Positions 1-8,516 of a DNA stretch of 17,370 nt are shown here, piece by piece (positions within the stretch are counted from its first letter, which is position 1; each line of letters begins with the position of its first letter). Origin of the DNA: Bacillota bacterium (GTDB lineage: Bacteria; Bacillota; Clostridia; Lachnospirales; Lachnospiraceae); NCBI GenBank assembly GCA_017861355.1, contig JAGFXQ010000028.1, forward strand, positions 1-17,370. Direction: 5' to 3'. The translations under genes and the position numbers were made by a program. A model generated the notes under the pieces. It was not told where the DNA came from and searched no databases. It was given only the letters and a program-made list of their open reading frames with translations.

Positions 1-347
1 TAGCCTGTCTGAGTCCCAAATCGATTACCTTGAGAATTTGGCGATGGTTGTTGTGCATATCTGCTATTCTGGTCAACTCCTGCTGAAACATGGTAAACAA
101 GTATACCTTCTGCTCCGCTTCTTGCTTGAATTCCTCCAGATGTCTTTTGATTTCATCGCTATTTTCCTCTGTAGCAAAATACATCTTCAGTAGAAATTCG
201 CTGCGGATGTGATCCTTCTCATTCTCGTCTACCATCCATTTCTTAAGCTCAGTGCTGCCAGAAGGCGTAAGTCTGTATCTTATCTTCTCCAGCTTTGATT
301 TACCGGAGCTCTCACTCCCCGCGATCTACGTATCTTGTCTTCTTCAT
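1..347 (-). pseudogene. PadR-family transcriptional regulator, internally deleted remnant (runs off the window edge)
   Basis: Reading the minus strand, an ATG at 347 with a good ribosome binding site (AAGGGAG) opens MKKTRYV, typical of a PadR N-terminus, but the frame stops at TGA 312-314 after 11 codons. A second frame, open from 325 to the window edge, encodes SGKSKLEKIRYRLTPSG followed by an EFLLKMYFATEEN helix and a long amphipathic helix. This is the end of the PadR winged helix plus the C-terminal dimerisation region. About 60 residues carrying the recognition helix are missing and the two parts are out of frame, so I infer an internal deletion with frameshift. The TAG at 326-328 confirms that the parts cannot be read through. 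PadR proteins are small repressors often encoded beside the membrane genes they control; here the neighbour is the polyferredoxin gene at 498-1220. The end of the gene is outside the window. Sequencing error could explain a frameshift but not the missing codons. Confidence 0.75.
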
Positions 348-497
348 TCTACTCCCTTCAAGGTGTATCCACGGACCAAGTACCAGTATTTTCTTATACT
401 AATCCCAATATATTGAAATGCCTTTTTATTAAGTTAAAGATTATCTCCGGATCTTATCCATTATATCTTCTAAATTCCTCTAGTGCATAATCATTGA

Positions 498-1220
498 TCA
501 CTTCATCCGATAGCAGATTGCCTTCTTCGGGCATCCGTCAATACAGGCACCGCACAGAATACATTCACTGTCCCTCATATTACCGTTCTGTACTTTTTGA
601 GATACTTTCAAGCTCATAGGACAAGCTTTATCACAGGCATGGCAGTTCACACACTTATCCTTTGACCCCTCCAGTCTTAACTGCTTAATATGTAATAGTG
701 TACCCAGCTTACTTCCGATCACCATAAATGGAGCCATCCAACAAATATAATGACACATTGTTCTCTTACCTACAAGTACTGCCGGTAGAAAGAATAATAA
801 AATGATTCCATAATAAACAATATAGCCATAAATATTTGCAACAGAAATTCCATGATCGGTCATATAGAAGAAATTAACAGAGATTTCATTACTGCGAAAG
901 ATGAAACTGATGATTACTCCGCTAATCCATAACGCCCAGATTACATATTTAATATAGTTTTTCCAGCCTTGCTTAGGTGCTTTCTCCTGAATCATTGTAG
1001 CACATTCTTGTATACCCCCGGCAGGACACAGGTAAGCACAGAATAGTCTGCCGAAGAAAATACCGCCGAGCAGCATCGCACAGAATACAATAAAACTACC
1101 GGTGATGACCCCTTCCAGTGCTCCTTGTATGATTACATAAGGGGAGAAGTAATAAATCGTGATTGGGAACAACAGCATAGAACTGATGATGATAAGCTTT
1201 CTTACATTTTGTCTCTTCAT
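498..1220 (-). CDS. NapH/YccM-like 4Fe-4S membrane polyferredoxin
   Basis: This 240-residue membrane protein has about four hydrophobic segments (near 9-30, 36-58, 88-107 and 129-150). It carries the two membrane-proximal cysteine motifs of the NapH family (C61-x3-C65-P and C156-x3-C160). At the C-terminus are two ferredoxin-type 4Fe-4S motifs: C190, C193, C196, C200-P and C220, C223, C226, C230-P, with an extra C236. Proteins of this family pass electrons between membrane quinol or flavin systems and a partner reductase; no partner is visible in the window, so the substrate is unknown. The start is set by GGAGG six bases upstream of the ATG. The gene is preceded by a 48-bp palindrome that may be the operator for the adjacent (now broken) PadR regulator. 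Its 3' end overlaps an out-of-frame 26-codon ORF (454-534). The family assignment is firm and the specific role open. Confidence 0.85.
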   Translation of the reverse strand: MKRQNVRKLIIISSMLLFPITIYYFSPYVIIQGALEGVITGSFIVFCAMLLGGIFFGRLFCAYLCPAGGIQECATMIQEKAPKQGWKNYIKYVIWALWISGVIISFIFRSNEISVNFFYMTDHGISVANIYGYIVYYGIILLFFLPAVLVGKRTMCHYICWMAPFMVIGSKLGTLLHIKQLRLEGSKDKCVNCHACDKACPMSLKVSQKVQNGNMRDSECILCGACIDGCPKKAICYRMK

Positions 1221-1248
1221 AGATTCCTCCGTAATTTGAATATATCGG

Positions 1249-1265
1249 ACCGAAACATCTTCGGT
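1249..1265 (-). other. Small leader hairpin upstream of the polyferredoxin gene
   Basis: ACCGAA (1249-1254) and TTCGGT (1260-1265) form a 6-bp stem with a 5-base loop about 28 bases upstream of the polyferredoxin start codon. It may lie in the mRNA leader. No function can be assigned. Confidence 0.35.
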
Positions 1266-1276
1266 TCATGTTAAGC

Positions 1277-1324
1277 ATCTATAATATATCTATTAGATAT
1301 ATATCTTTTAGATATATTATAGAT
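1277..1324. promoter_or_regulatory. 48-bp AT-rich palindrome, candidate PadR operator
   Basis: The 15-bp outer arms ATCTATAATATATCT (1277-1291) and its exact complement (1310-1324) enclose the perfect 12-bp palindrome AGATATATATCT. The whole 48 bp is symmetric except for the ATT/TTT positions between the blocks. The same sequence can also be read as two overlapping dyads of form ATATATCT-N3-AGATATAT, spaced 15 bp apart. It lies 57-104 bp upstream of the polyferredoxin start, where a promoter would be. Repeated symmetric AT-rich boxes at this position suit a dimeric wHTH repressor such as PadR; that link is inference. Confidence 0.5.
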
Positions 1325-1396
1325 TCTGTCTTATAAAATGTCAACCATAATTCTTATCCGATAATAAATATGAAAATATAATTTTATAAGACAGAA
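1324..1396. repeat. 73-bp element bounded by 16-bp perfect inverted repeats
   Basis: TTCTGTCTTATAAAAT (1324-1339) is the exact reverse complement of 1381-1396, with 41 bp of AT-rich DNA between them. No ORF lies inside, and neither arm is followed by a T-run placed for termination. Perfect terminal repeats around a short non-coding core suggest a very small MITE-like insertion or a second two-box operator beside the 48-bp palindrome. No target-site duplication is evident. Confidence 0.45.
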
Positions 1397-1452
1397 CAAA
1401 ATATCAGCCTGCTCGGAGGACTTTTAATGTAATAGTGATTTTCTATTGCAAT

Positions 1453-1483
1453 AAAAAAGGGAGGTCCTATTTCAAAACCTCCC
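1453..1483 (-). terminator. Rho-independent terminator of the four-gene minus-strand operon
   Basis: On the minus strand GGGAGGT pairs with ACCTCCC (plus-strand positions 1459-1465 and 1477-1483) around an 11-base loop. Six T residues follow directly (plus-strand A 1453-1458). It lies just after the stop codon of the membrane coiled-coil gene and closes that transcription unit. Confidence 0.9.
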
Positions 1484-1499
1484 TGCTCTTATCTACTCT

Positions 1500-2717
1500 C
1501 TATTCCTCTACCTCAATCCGGTATCTGCGCAATAGTTTCTCTGCCTCCGATACACAATCCGGGTAGTTCTTCATCACCTGACGAATCGCGGTTAAGGCAT
1601 CTTCCTTCTGCTGATTATTCATATCGATCCGATCTCTCAGCTTTTGTCTACGTACGTTCAGTCTGTGTCTTACCTCAACCATCTCTTTGTTATCCAGAAT
1701 AGCGGAAGGCTGATAGATCCAAATCTCAGAATCTACAATACCGAACTTTTTAAGCTCATGAACCAACTCATCATGAAAGAATTCCAGTAGTTCCGTATTG
1801 CTCTGATATCTTCTTGCTTCATCTTTCATACGAACATATTCTTCCCATGCAATATTAAACTGCTCATAATCATTAACCATGTATTTGCTATAGCTATAAT
1901 CCAGATAATTCCGATTATTCACGGATTTAATCTTTACTTTGTTCATCAGCATAATCTGTCTGTTCTGCTTCATTTGAACTAATCGAATACTTCCGGAATT
2001 CTTTCTGGCCTCAAGAAAGATATAGAGGGCAGAACCCATTCCCATTAATACCGTCAGTAAGAAAGGGATGGTAAAATTAGCCTCGGAATAATTGGACAAT
2101 AAACTAAACAGCAGGAATAATATAATTACAATGACACTGGTTACAACTGCAATTCCCTTCAGAAAGGCTTGTTTGCTGATAATCTCTTCCTGTTCATCAT
2201 CCAACTCGATCCGTTCCTTCTCCAGGTGCTTCATATCCTGTTGAATCACTGCCTGATATTCTTCTGCATCCCGAATCGCCCTCAGTTCTTTCGGTATCTG
2301 TTTCTCATAACTCTCGTAGAGACGATACATCCGATCTGAGATAATGGAGCTTTTATTCTGTAGTTTACCTCGTTCTTTGGTGAGATTCAGAATCTTTCTT
2401 GCTGCTTCCTCCAGATTCAGCTTTCTATCCTCCGGAATCATATCAATCTTTTGCATGTCAGTAAGATAAGAGGTAACCGCTGTGTATTCTACTTTTGCTT
2501 CCTCAATCTGTCTTCCACTTTCGATGATGATCTCGCAATTATCCTTGACATATCCCATTCGTTCCGTGTGAGTATTCAGTTTGGCAGATTTCTTCTGTTC
2601 TTTTTTCTTCTCATGACGCCAGGACACAGCATCTAACTCAGGTTCCAACGAGGGATTGCTTTCCTCCTCATTCTGTTCCGGTCTTTTCTTTTTACTAAAC
2701 AAACGAAACAATCCCAT
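1500..2717 (-). CDS. Two-pass membrane coiled-coil protein, function unknown
   Basis: This is a 405-residue protein with no family I recognise. The N-terminus (1-50) is highly charged, with KKK and EEE runs. Residues about 60-185 are Glu/Lys/Arg-rich and predicted helical, likely coiled coil. Two hydrophobic helices at about 187-208 and 215-236 form a hairpin joined by a short loop, so both long tails should face the cytoplasm. Residues 240-405 are again basic and helical. There is no signal peptide, and no enzymatic motif is visible. A GGGAGG Shine-Dalgarno lies six bases before the ATG. It is the last gene of the operon, 28 bases after the TPR-like gene, and is followed by a strong terminator. 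By position it may be the membrane anchor for the three soluble proteins encoded upstream; this is inference. Confidence 0.85.
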   Translation of the reverse strand: MGLFRLFSKKKRPEQNEEESNPSLEPELDAVSWRHEKKKEQKKSAKLNTHTERMGYVKDNCEIIIESGRQIEEAKVEYTAVTSYLTDMQKIDMIPEDRKLNLEEAARKILNLTKERGKLQNKSSIISDRMYRLYESYEKQIPKELRAIRDAEEYQAVIQQDMKHLEKERIELDDEQEEIISKQAFLKGIAVVTSVIVIILFLLFSLLSNYSEANFTIPFLLTVLMGMGSALYIFLEARKNSGSIRLVQMKQNRQIMLMNKVKIKSVNNRNYLDYSYSKYMVNDYEQFNIAWEEYVRMKDEARRYQSNTELLEFFHDELVHELKKFGIVDSEIWIYQPSAILDNKEMVEVRHRLNVRRQKLRDRIDMNNQQKEDALTAIRQVMKNYPDCVSEAEKLLRRYRIEVEE

Positions 2718-2745
2718 CTTAACCTCCCAATTACTGATTCCAATT

Positions 2746-3576
2746 TTATATTTGACGTATCTTTATTTTCCAATTCTCAATTAACTCTTCTGTTCTCTGA
2801 TAATACTCCTTCATTCTACCCTGAAGCTTTGTCTGCTTAAGATCCTGAAGTTCAGTCATCAATCCACTCTGGAAGGCCTCTTCCTTTTTCTGATTCAGCA
2901 GGTCTTCTACCTCCTGCTGTAATATCTCATTTACCTCATATTCCTGCAGCTTTTTCTGGTAGAGCTCCTCGTGATTGAGCAGCATCAAGGTAAGAAGGAA
3001 TTGTCTCAGGGTATCCTCTTTCCTGTTTCGAATGTAAGCCTGTTCAAATAGAGAGGATGCCATGGTGAAGCCTGTGGTATGCATTCGTGCAATCGCGAGG
3101 TTATGTAGTATGTCTCCATAATCCCCCAAGGATAACTCCGCAGCTTCCTTGGAATCTAACAGTCTCTCATATTCCGCCTCTGCTTCCTTATATTGCTGGT
3201 GCTTCAGACAATGATTGGCTTTGATACATTTTCGCATAACCTTGGGCAAATCTGCAATCCCATCCAATTCTTTTAGCAAGCTTTTTATTTCATACTCCGT
3301 ATAATAATCAGCGCTGCATAATACAACCGTTACCATGGTTTTTGCATCCGCCTGCTTCTCTTTTAGCTGTCTTAGCTTCAATGCACGATCCGGTAATTGC
3401 AGTTCATTCTGAATCCAATCAATTAATGCATCACAGAACAGCTCCTCATCGATCAGATAGACATGGTGATAAAGATAATAGCAAAGCTCCTCAATGGAAT
3501 ACAAACGCACTCCGCTTGAGGGAAAACTATATGGTCTTTTCGTTCTAGCACCACTGCACAAAATCAGTTTGCCCAT
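2746..3576 (-). CDS. TPR-like helical protein of the DUF5716/DUF5717 operon
   Basis: The soluble protein has 276 residues from the start chosen here. The opening MGKLILCSG and the segment RLYSIEELCYYLYHHVYLID look like a conserved N-terminal module. The middle (about 125-215) has the spacing and residues of TPR-type helical hairpins (for example KQQYKEAEAEYERLL, then GDYGDILHNLAIA). The end is a charged helix. The upstream in-frame ATG at 3591 has only a poor ribosome binding site, whereas GAGG lies nine bases before the ATG at 3576, so the later start is preferred. With the 3591 start the gene would lie one base after the stop of the ATPase-like gene, so translational coupling is likely. Function is unknown; TPR proteins usually bind partner proteins, here probably the neighbouring gene products. 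Confidence 0.8.
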   Translation of the reverse strand: MGKLILCSGARTKRPYSFPSSGVRLYSIEELCYYLYHHVYLIDEELFCDALIDWIQNELQLPDRALKLRQLKEKQADAKTMVTVVLCSADYYTEYEIKSLLKELDGIADLPKVMRKCIKANHCLKHQQYKEAEAEYERLLDSKEAAELSLGDYGDILHNLAIARMHTTGFTMASSLFEQAYIRNRKEDTLRQFLLTLMLLNHEELYQKKLQEYEVNEILQQEVEDLLNQKKEEAFQSGLMTELQDLKQTKLQGRMKEYYQRTEELIENWKIKIRQI

Positions 3577-3592
3577 GTCATTTATCCTCATT

Positions 3593-4870
3593 TCATCCGA
3601 TTTCTATACTGAATTCCATAATAGGTCCTGTCTCTGCGTAGATTTCTCCAAACCCCAAATCGCTGACGGTTATCTTTCCTGTGTTTTTGTCTTTACATGT
3701 AAGCTTGATTTCCAATCTGGTCATCCGTTCTGGCCGCTGTGGAAGCTTCGTCAGATGGATCTTCTCTCGAACGATTTCCTTCGTCATGATATTCCTTAAG
3801 ACAAGTTCCAGCTCCACTTCTCCATCGGGGATTACCTCTATGCTCTTATTCACCTCGTACCAGATCTCACCGGCTTCGGCCAGGGTTACCTCCTGGAACT
3901 TAGTATCTTTATATACACGGACTCCGATAACGCTCGTGATCATATCATCATCCAGAAGAATGATTTCATCCAGCTTCCTGTCTCCTGACAGCTCTTTCGC
4001 CGCATAACAGGCTCCTTTGGTATAAAGGTTCTGACCCATGAAGGCTCGTCTTCCGGTGCATAAGCTCTGTATGGCCTCCTGTGCCCAATCACCGTCAAAG
4101 CCTCTTCCGGTAAAATACAAGGTGGTAACCAACTTCTTGAAAAGTACTGTTTCTGCAATATTCTCGAAGGTAAAAGCAATCTTCTCAGGTTGATTTAAGA
4201 TCATCCTGTAGTTCAGTGTTGAACTAAAATCTTCTCTGTTCAAACCCGCAATCATCGGCTTTGTTCTGCGATTAAGTCTGATCTGATAATACAGAAAGCC
4301 TTCCCTGCTAAAATCAAACAGCCCGATATCATTCATCCATAGTGACTTATCCTGATTTAATGCATAATACAGGAAGGCTCCGGCATGACTCATCACTACC
4401 ACCCGATCCTTATCCAGACCCAACTGAGCTAGAGCAGCATAGATACCCTCTACCAAAGCAGGATGAGTGTTACGAACTGTTACCACCATTTTCGTTATCT
4501 GTTCCGTCGGAAAATAATTCTTAATTAACAGTAATGTCTTACGGAAGTATTTCTCCATCAAAGATACAGCACTAAAATCCTGTCCATACACTGTGGTTTC
4601 TGTTCCTTGCAAGAGCTTCTCCAGAAGATGATCAACAAGTACTCCCGCATTATTTGCCCCACAATTGATCGCTTCTTCGCCGAAGAGCCATTGCTTCGTA
4701 TCCCCCTTCACACATAACGCAGTGGGAATCAGACTTTGCTCGTCCTCTTCCCTCGTACTGATTGGTACAGGCTCCGAAGATTTATAGCTGTAGCAGCTGA
4801 TTTGCGAATAATCCTCACATAGATCATATCCTACAATCAATTTTCTTGGTGTATCCATCGATATAACCAT
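3593..4870 (-). CDS. DUF5716-like protein with actin/Hsp70 ATPase fold
   Basis: This 425-residue soluble protein shows features of the actin/Hsp70 superfamily. They are an N-terminal beta-hairpin with KLIVGYDLCEDYS (D16, phosphate-1-like), a LIPTALCV...WLFGEEA strand pair (48-67), a central DIGLFDFSREG (181-191, phosphate-2-like), and YFTGRGFDGDW (252-262), resembling the adenosine loop. GQNLYTKGACYAA (279-291) matches the helix that follows in Hsp70-type proteins. Residues about 300-425 are beta-rich, in the place of a substrate-binding domain. The match to DUF5716 is from memory of the family and of its pairing with DUF5717. Start choice is uncertain: ATG 4870 has a GAGAAAGG directly before it with very short spacing, and ATG 4858 (MDTPRKL) is an alternative. 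It follows the giant DUF5717-like gene by 65 bases. ATP binding and the client are unproven. Confidence 0.8.
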   Translation of the reverse strand: MVISMDTPRKLIVGYDLCEDYSQISCYSYKSSEPVPISTREEDEQSLIPTALCVKGDTKQWLFGEEAINCGANNAGVLVDHLLEKLLQGTETTVYGQDFSAVSLMEKYFRKTLLLIKNYFPTEQITKMVVTVRNTHPALVEGIYAALAQLGLDKDRVVVMSHAGAFLYYALNQDKSLWMNDIGLFDFSREGFLYYQIRLNRRTKPMIAGLNREDFSSTLNYRMILNQPEKIAFTFENIAETVLFKKLVTTLYFTGRGFDGDWAQEAIQSLCTGRRAFMGQNLYTKGACYAAKELSGDRKLDEIILLDDDMITSVIGVRVYKDTKFQEVTLAEAGEIWYEVNKSIEVIPDGEVELELVLRNIMTKEIVREKIHLTKLPQRPERMTRLEIKLTCKDKNTGKITVSDLGFGEIYAETGPIMEFSIEIG

Positions 4871-4935
4871 ACCTTTCTCAGAACCTGTAAGCTTTATGCC
4901 AAGTAGGATCCTTGCTCGTCATTATGTCACTCTAT

Positions 4936-7900
4936 TCATTGATCTTCAAAGTGGATCGGTGCAAAACAAGCCTCTGCCAAATATTCTTTTTGAATATAAT
5001 TCTCCATGATATTGATTAAGGTATCATCATCTTTGACTTCCAGCGCCATTAGCATAAGATTAATCTGCCCAAACCTTCCGTCTTCTTCCTCCGATGACTC
5101 ACAATCATATTGGGCATAAAAGCTTTCCGTAATTTCTTCCTCCTCTGAATAACCCTCAGTGATGTAATACTGGACTGTCTCATGATAGAAAAGTACAAAT
5201 TCCTTCACATGAATACCCATAAATACATTTACCATACGTTCGGTAATAAAATCCGGTTCCTGATCCTTCATTAGGCGATAATGAATATACACCTGGCAAT
5301 GTGGATCTGTAATATAAGTGATATAACATTTATCTAATAGTCGTTCCGGTAATGCTACACGGCTACGGTACTCTGCAAAAAACGGAAGTATGATATTCTT
5401 CTTCACGAATCGGGCAATGTGAAATTCCACAAAACCTAATTCATTCTCCGTCAGCTTCTTATTATGAGCGTTGTGTTTGAGCCATGCAAGGAGACAAATT
5501 TCATTTTCCTCATAATTTTGTTCTCTTTTCATTACTAAGAATAACTCTGAATGGATCACATGCTCATGAACCAGATAATTATAAGCATAATAGGATAGAA
5601 AGGCCCTGACCAGAGTATGGTTGGTAACATCTTTATAATACTCCAAGAATACAACACTGCTTTCTTCCATATAATTCTGTGTAAAAAGCATATGGGTAAG
5701 CATATGTTCTTCCAGTGAATGCGTTCCTAAATCAAAGCTTTTCGCTGCTTTCCAGAGCTTGTACATCTCTCTGGTTGCCCCCTCATAATATTGAACCAGA
5801 TAATGCAGGATGGCTTCGTCATATTTACCATGTGCAAAGACATAATAGCACAATTCCACCATAAGAATATTTTTATTCTCTGCATCCGGTGTAAGCATCC
5901 AACCGGAGCACATCTTCACCAGACGATTTGTGGTTATCCCTTCAAATCCGAAGAACTTTAAAGCATACAGAGCGCGATCGTAGATCTTCCGAACTACCAT
6001 ATATTCAATATATTTGGCTCTTTCTGTGGGTTTAATACTATGTAGATCCAGCTGGCTGATATAGAATTCCAAAAGCTCGTCATTATAGTTTTCGTAATAA
6101 TATTCAATCAATGTCTGATAACAGTCTGTGATATATTCCTTAGCCAGATTCTCAATCTGCAGTACCTGCTTTCGTAAAGCAATTGCTTTCTCATGCAGTA
6201 TTCGATAATTCTGGTAGCGATCAAATAAATGCAATAAAAGCATTGGATTAGTTGAATATTCCAGACAATGATTCTCATATTCTTCCGTATTAAGATACGT
6301 GGTTACGCTATAATCCACCGACTCAATATAGTAATTACCAAAGCTATCTATCAGGAATATCTCTGCATTACTGGTAAATATATCAATCTGGGCTCTCCCT
6401 TGGATCAAAGGTTGTAATTCCTCTATCCCGAGCTCCTTATGAACCACCTTGACAGTGACAATATTCTCATTTTCACAGGATAATTCATGGCGGTACATTA
6501 CATATGGTAGATGGCCGGAAAGCTCGGAATTCAACATACCCTTCGTAACAAACTCTTGATATAATATTGCCAAATCATTACTAATCTGATGAGCACCCAG
6601 CATTTTTACAGAAAACAACTCCATCCGCTTGAGATAACTGCGATAGATTGGTTCATTCTGATCCTTGTGACGGATGATATTCGCATAAAGAAAGGCTTTC
6701 TTCTTATCACTTAAATTGCTGTTATAGATAAAATATAGTAACACCGGCAGGGACAACGGCTCCTGCATCGTGTATGAGATGGAATACATGTAGTATTCAT
6801 AGAGCTCTGTGATACGAAGCTGTGATTCCACCCCGAGGCGATACCACTCATGATATTTCTCTGATTTTTTTAAGCCTTTAATCAGCAGACTGCAAATCAC
6901 AGAAAGAGTTTCGATATCTCCATATTCATCATATAACTTGATTAAGCCCTGATAGATCACCGGGTGATAGGTCTTGCGTTTACTTGCATGATAAGAATAT
7001 TGCTGTGCCAATTCTTTTGACAGAATCCAATTCTTTATTCCATAGTGTAATATTTGAATCTCAAATTCATTCAGCTCACGAAGCAGCACCGGGTCCTGGT
7101 TGTAGATGCATACTGCTTCATAATATAGAATCGGACTGTGACAGCCTGCCTCGTACTGCTCTTTGATATCTGACAGTTTTCTACTTCCATTGTTGCGATA
7201 TCCGGAATCAACATTCAGAAGAAACCAAAGGAGCCGCCAATCGTCATTTCCGCTTTCATAATACCCGCGAATCGTCTTTGCTGTCTCCTTAATCACTCCG
7301 TCTTCTTTCAGAACTAAAGCTTTAAGATATAGATAAGCACAGTATTCTACGATAGAATTCCTTTTCAGAATTGCTTCTTCTCTCTGAAAATGATCCAATT
7401 CTTCTTCTGCCTTCTTCTGATTGCCGACTGCCAAAGCAAGGTGTACTCTGATTAATCCTTTCAGTCTGCTGTCCTCTCGGTCAGGCAGTTCGTCCAATAA
7501 GCTTTCTGTCTCAAGAACATAATGATCCAGATTTATTTTATTTAGACGAAAGTTCAGATAATTATCCATCAGTCCCAGTTCCAGTCTTTGGATCATTCGA
7601 TGCTGCGAGACGGTGACTTGTTTGCTGCCTCGGCAGATCACATCAATCGTTAAAGTCTGATATACGGTCTTGATCATAATCTGTCCGAAGTTGATCCCTC
7701 CTCTGAGATTCTTCGAATCAATCGTATAAGAAATTTGATGGGTATTTCCGATAAATCGATCTGCCCATACAAATTTTTGTTCTAATATAATAAAGGGAGC
7801 CGTAGTGCCCACTCTTATTTCTGCATAACCCCAATGGTCCTTGGTCAGAATCAACTTATCACTGATGTTTTCCTCAGTTACCAGATATTCCACCTTGGTC

Positions 7901-8490
7901 TTGTCAATGCTTAGGTGTATCATTGCTTTCTTATGGATTGCAATCAAAAATTCTTCTAATGCCTGACTTGTGGTAATACTTTTGATCAGGTTTCGATAGA
8001 TAAATCGATATCGCTCCTCATTTCCCAGAAAGATTCGCTCAAATTCCTCCATTCGAAATACCTTCTTCGCTTCCGACCAATCCATTCTTGCCAAATTCGT
8101 AAACTGGAATAAATCTTTGATTTTTCCTAAGGAGGTGGTAACACAAGCAGCCTCAATATGGACATAAAAAGGAAGAAGAAGTTCACCGCAATCGCTGACT
8201 ACGCTGATTTCTCCTTGAATCACCTCTCCCGCCTTCAGATAATCGGCATGAAATTGAAAAGCAACCGTACTTAGTACACCTTGAAAGGAATTCTCTGCTA
8301 TCTCGAGCAATCGATTAGAGGAGTATAGGACACCCTTCATTTCCCGATCCATGCTATTACTGACCGTAAAGCTGCCCTGATAGGAGCTTCCCGCCTCCAC
8401 AGTTATCCTGATTTCGTCCTCGGACAGACAAATAAAAGGAAGCTCATATTCAAAATCCCCTTTTGAAAAACGCTCGATTTTTTCCTTCAA
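4936..8490 (-). CDS. DUF5717-like giant Ig-like plus helical-repeat protein
   Basis: This 1184-residue protein leads the four-gene operon. The N-terminal part (about 13-113) is beta-rich and Ig-like (ITVEAGSSYQGSFTVSN, then MKGVLYSSN, then HADYLKAGEVIQGEISV). A second beta-rich segment lies near 216-287. From about 300 to 1110 the protein is almost entirely helical with TPR/SEL1-like spacing, rich in Tyr and Leu. The C-terminus has acidic patches (EEEE near 1120 and ESSEEED) before a final helix. There is no signal peptide or membrane segment, so it is probably cytoplasmic. The start codon is TTG, supported by GAGGTGAT five bases upstream and the lack of any nearby ATG. The assignment to DUF5717 is by recalled architecture and by the DUF5716-like neighbour. 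It looks like a scaffold that could clamp clients for the ATPase-like protein; that role is inference. Upstream lie two structured repeats (8517-8809). Confidence 0.85.
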   Translation of the reverse strand: MKEKIERFSKGDFEYELPFICLSEDEIRITVEAGSSYQGSFTVSNSMDREMKGVLYSSNRLLEIAENSFQGVLSTVAFQFHADYLKAGEVIQGEISVVSDCGELLLPFYVHIEAACVTTSLGKIKDLFQFTNLARMDWSEAKKVFRMEEFERIFLGNEERYRFIYRNLIKSITTSQALEEFLIAIHKKAMIHLSIDKTKVEYLVTEENISDKLILTKDHWGYAEIRVGTTAPFIILEQKFVWADRFIGNTHQISYTIDSKNLRGGINFGQIMIKTVYQTLTIDVICRGSKQVTVSQHRMIQRLELGLMDNYLNFRLNKINLDHYVLETESLLDELPDREDSRLKGLIRVHLALAVGNQKKAEEELDHFQREEAILKRNSIVEYCAYLYLKALVLKEDGVIKETAKTIRGYYESGNDDWRLLWFLLNVDSGYRNNGSRKLSDIKEQYEAGCHSPILYYEAVCIYNQDPVLLRELNEFEIQILHYGIKNWILSKELAQQYSYHASKRKTYHPVIYQGLIKLYDEYGDIETLSVICSLLIKGLKKSEKYHEWYRLGVESQLRITELYEYYMYSISYTMQEPLSLPVLLYFIYNSNLSDKKKAFLYANIIRHKDQNEPIYRSYLKRMELFSVKMLGAHQISNDLAILYQEFVTKGMLNSELSGHLPYVMYRHELSCENENIVTVKVVHKELGIEELQPLIQGRAQIDIFTSNAEIFLIDSFGNYYIESVDYSVTTYLNTEEYENHCLEYSTNPMLLLHLFDRYQNYRILHEKAIALRKQVLQIENLAKEYITDCYQTLIEYYYENYNDELLEFYISQLDLHSIKPTERAKYIEYMVVRKIYDRALYALKFFGFEGITTNRLVKMCSGWMLTPDAENKNILMVELCYYVFAHGKYDEAILHYLVQYYEGATREMYKLWKAAKSFDLGTHSLEEHMLTHMLFTQNYMEESSVVFLEYYKDVTNHTLVRAFLSYYAYNYLVHEHVIHSELFLVMKREQNYEENEICLLAWLKHNAHNKKLTENELGFVEFHIARFVKKNIILPFFAEYRSRVALPERLLDKCYITYITDPHCQVYIHYRLMKDQEPDFITERMVNVFMGIHVKEFVLFYHETVQYYITEGYSEEEEITESFYAQYDCESSEEEDGRFGQINLMLMALEVKDDDTLINIMENYIQKEYLAEACFAPIHFEDQ

Positions 8491-8516
8491 TTTATCACCT
8501 CAAGTTGAATAATATG

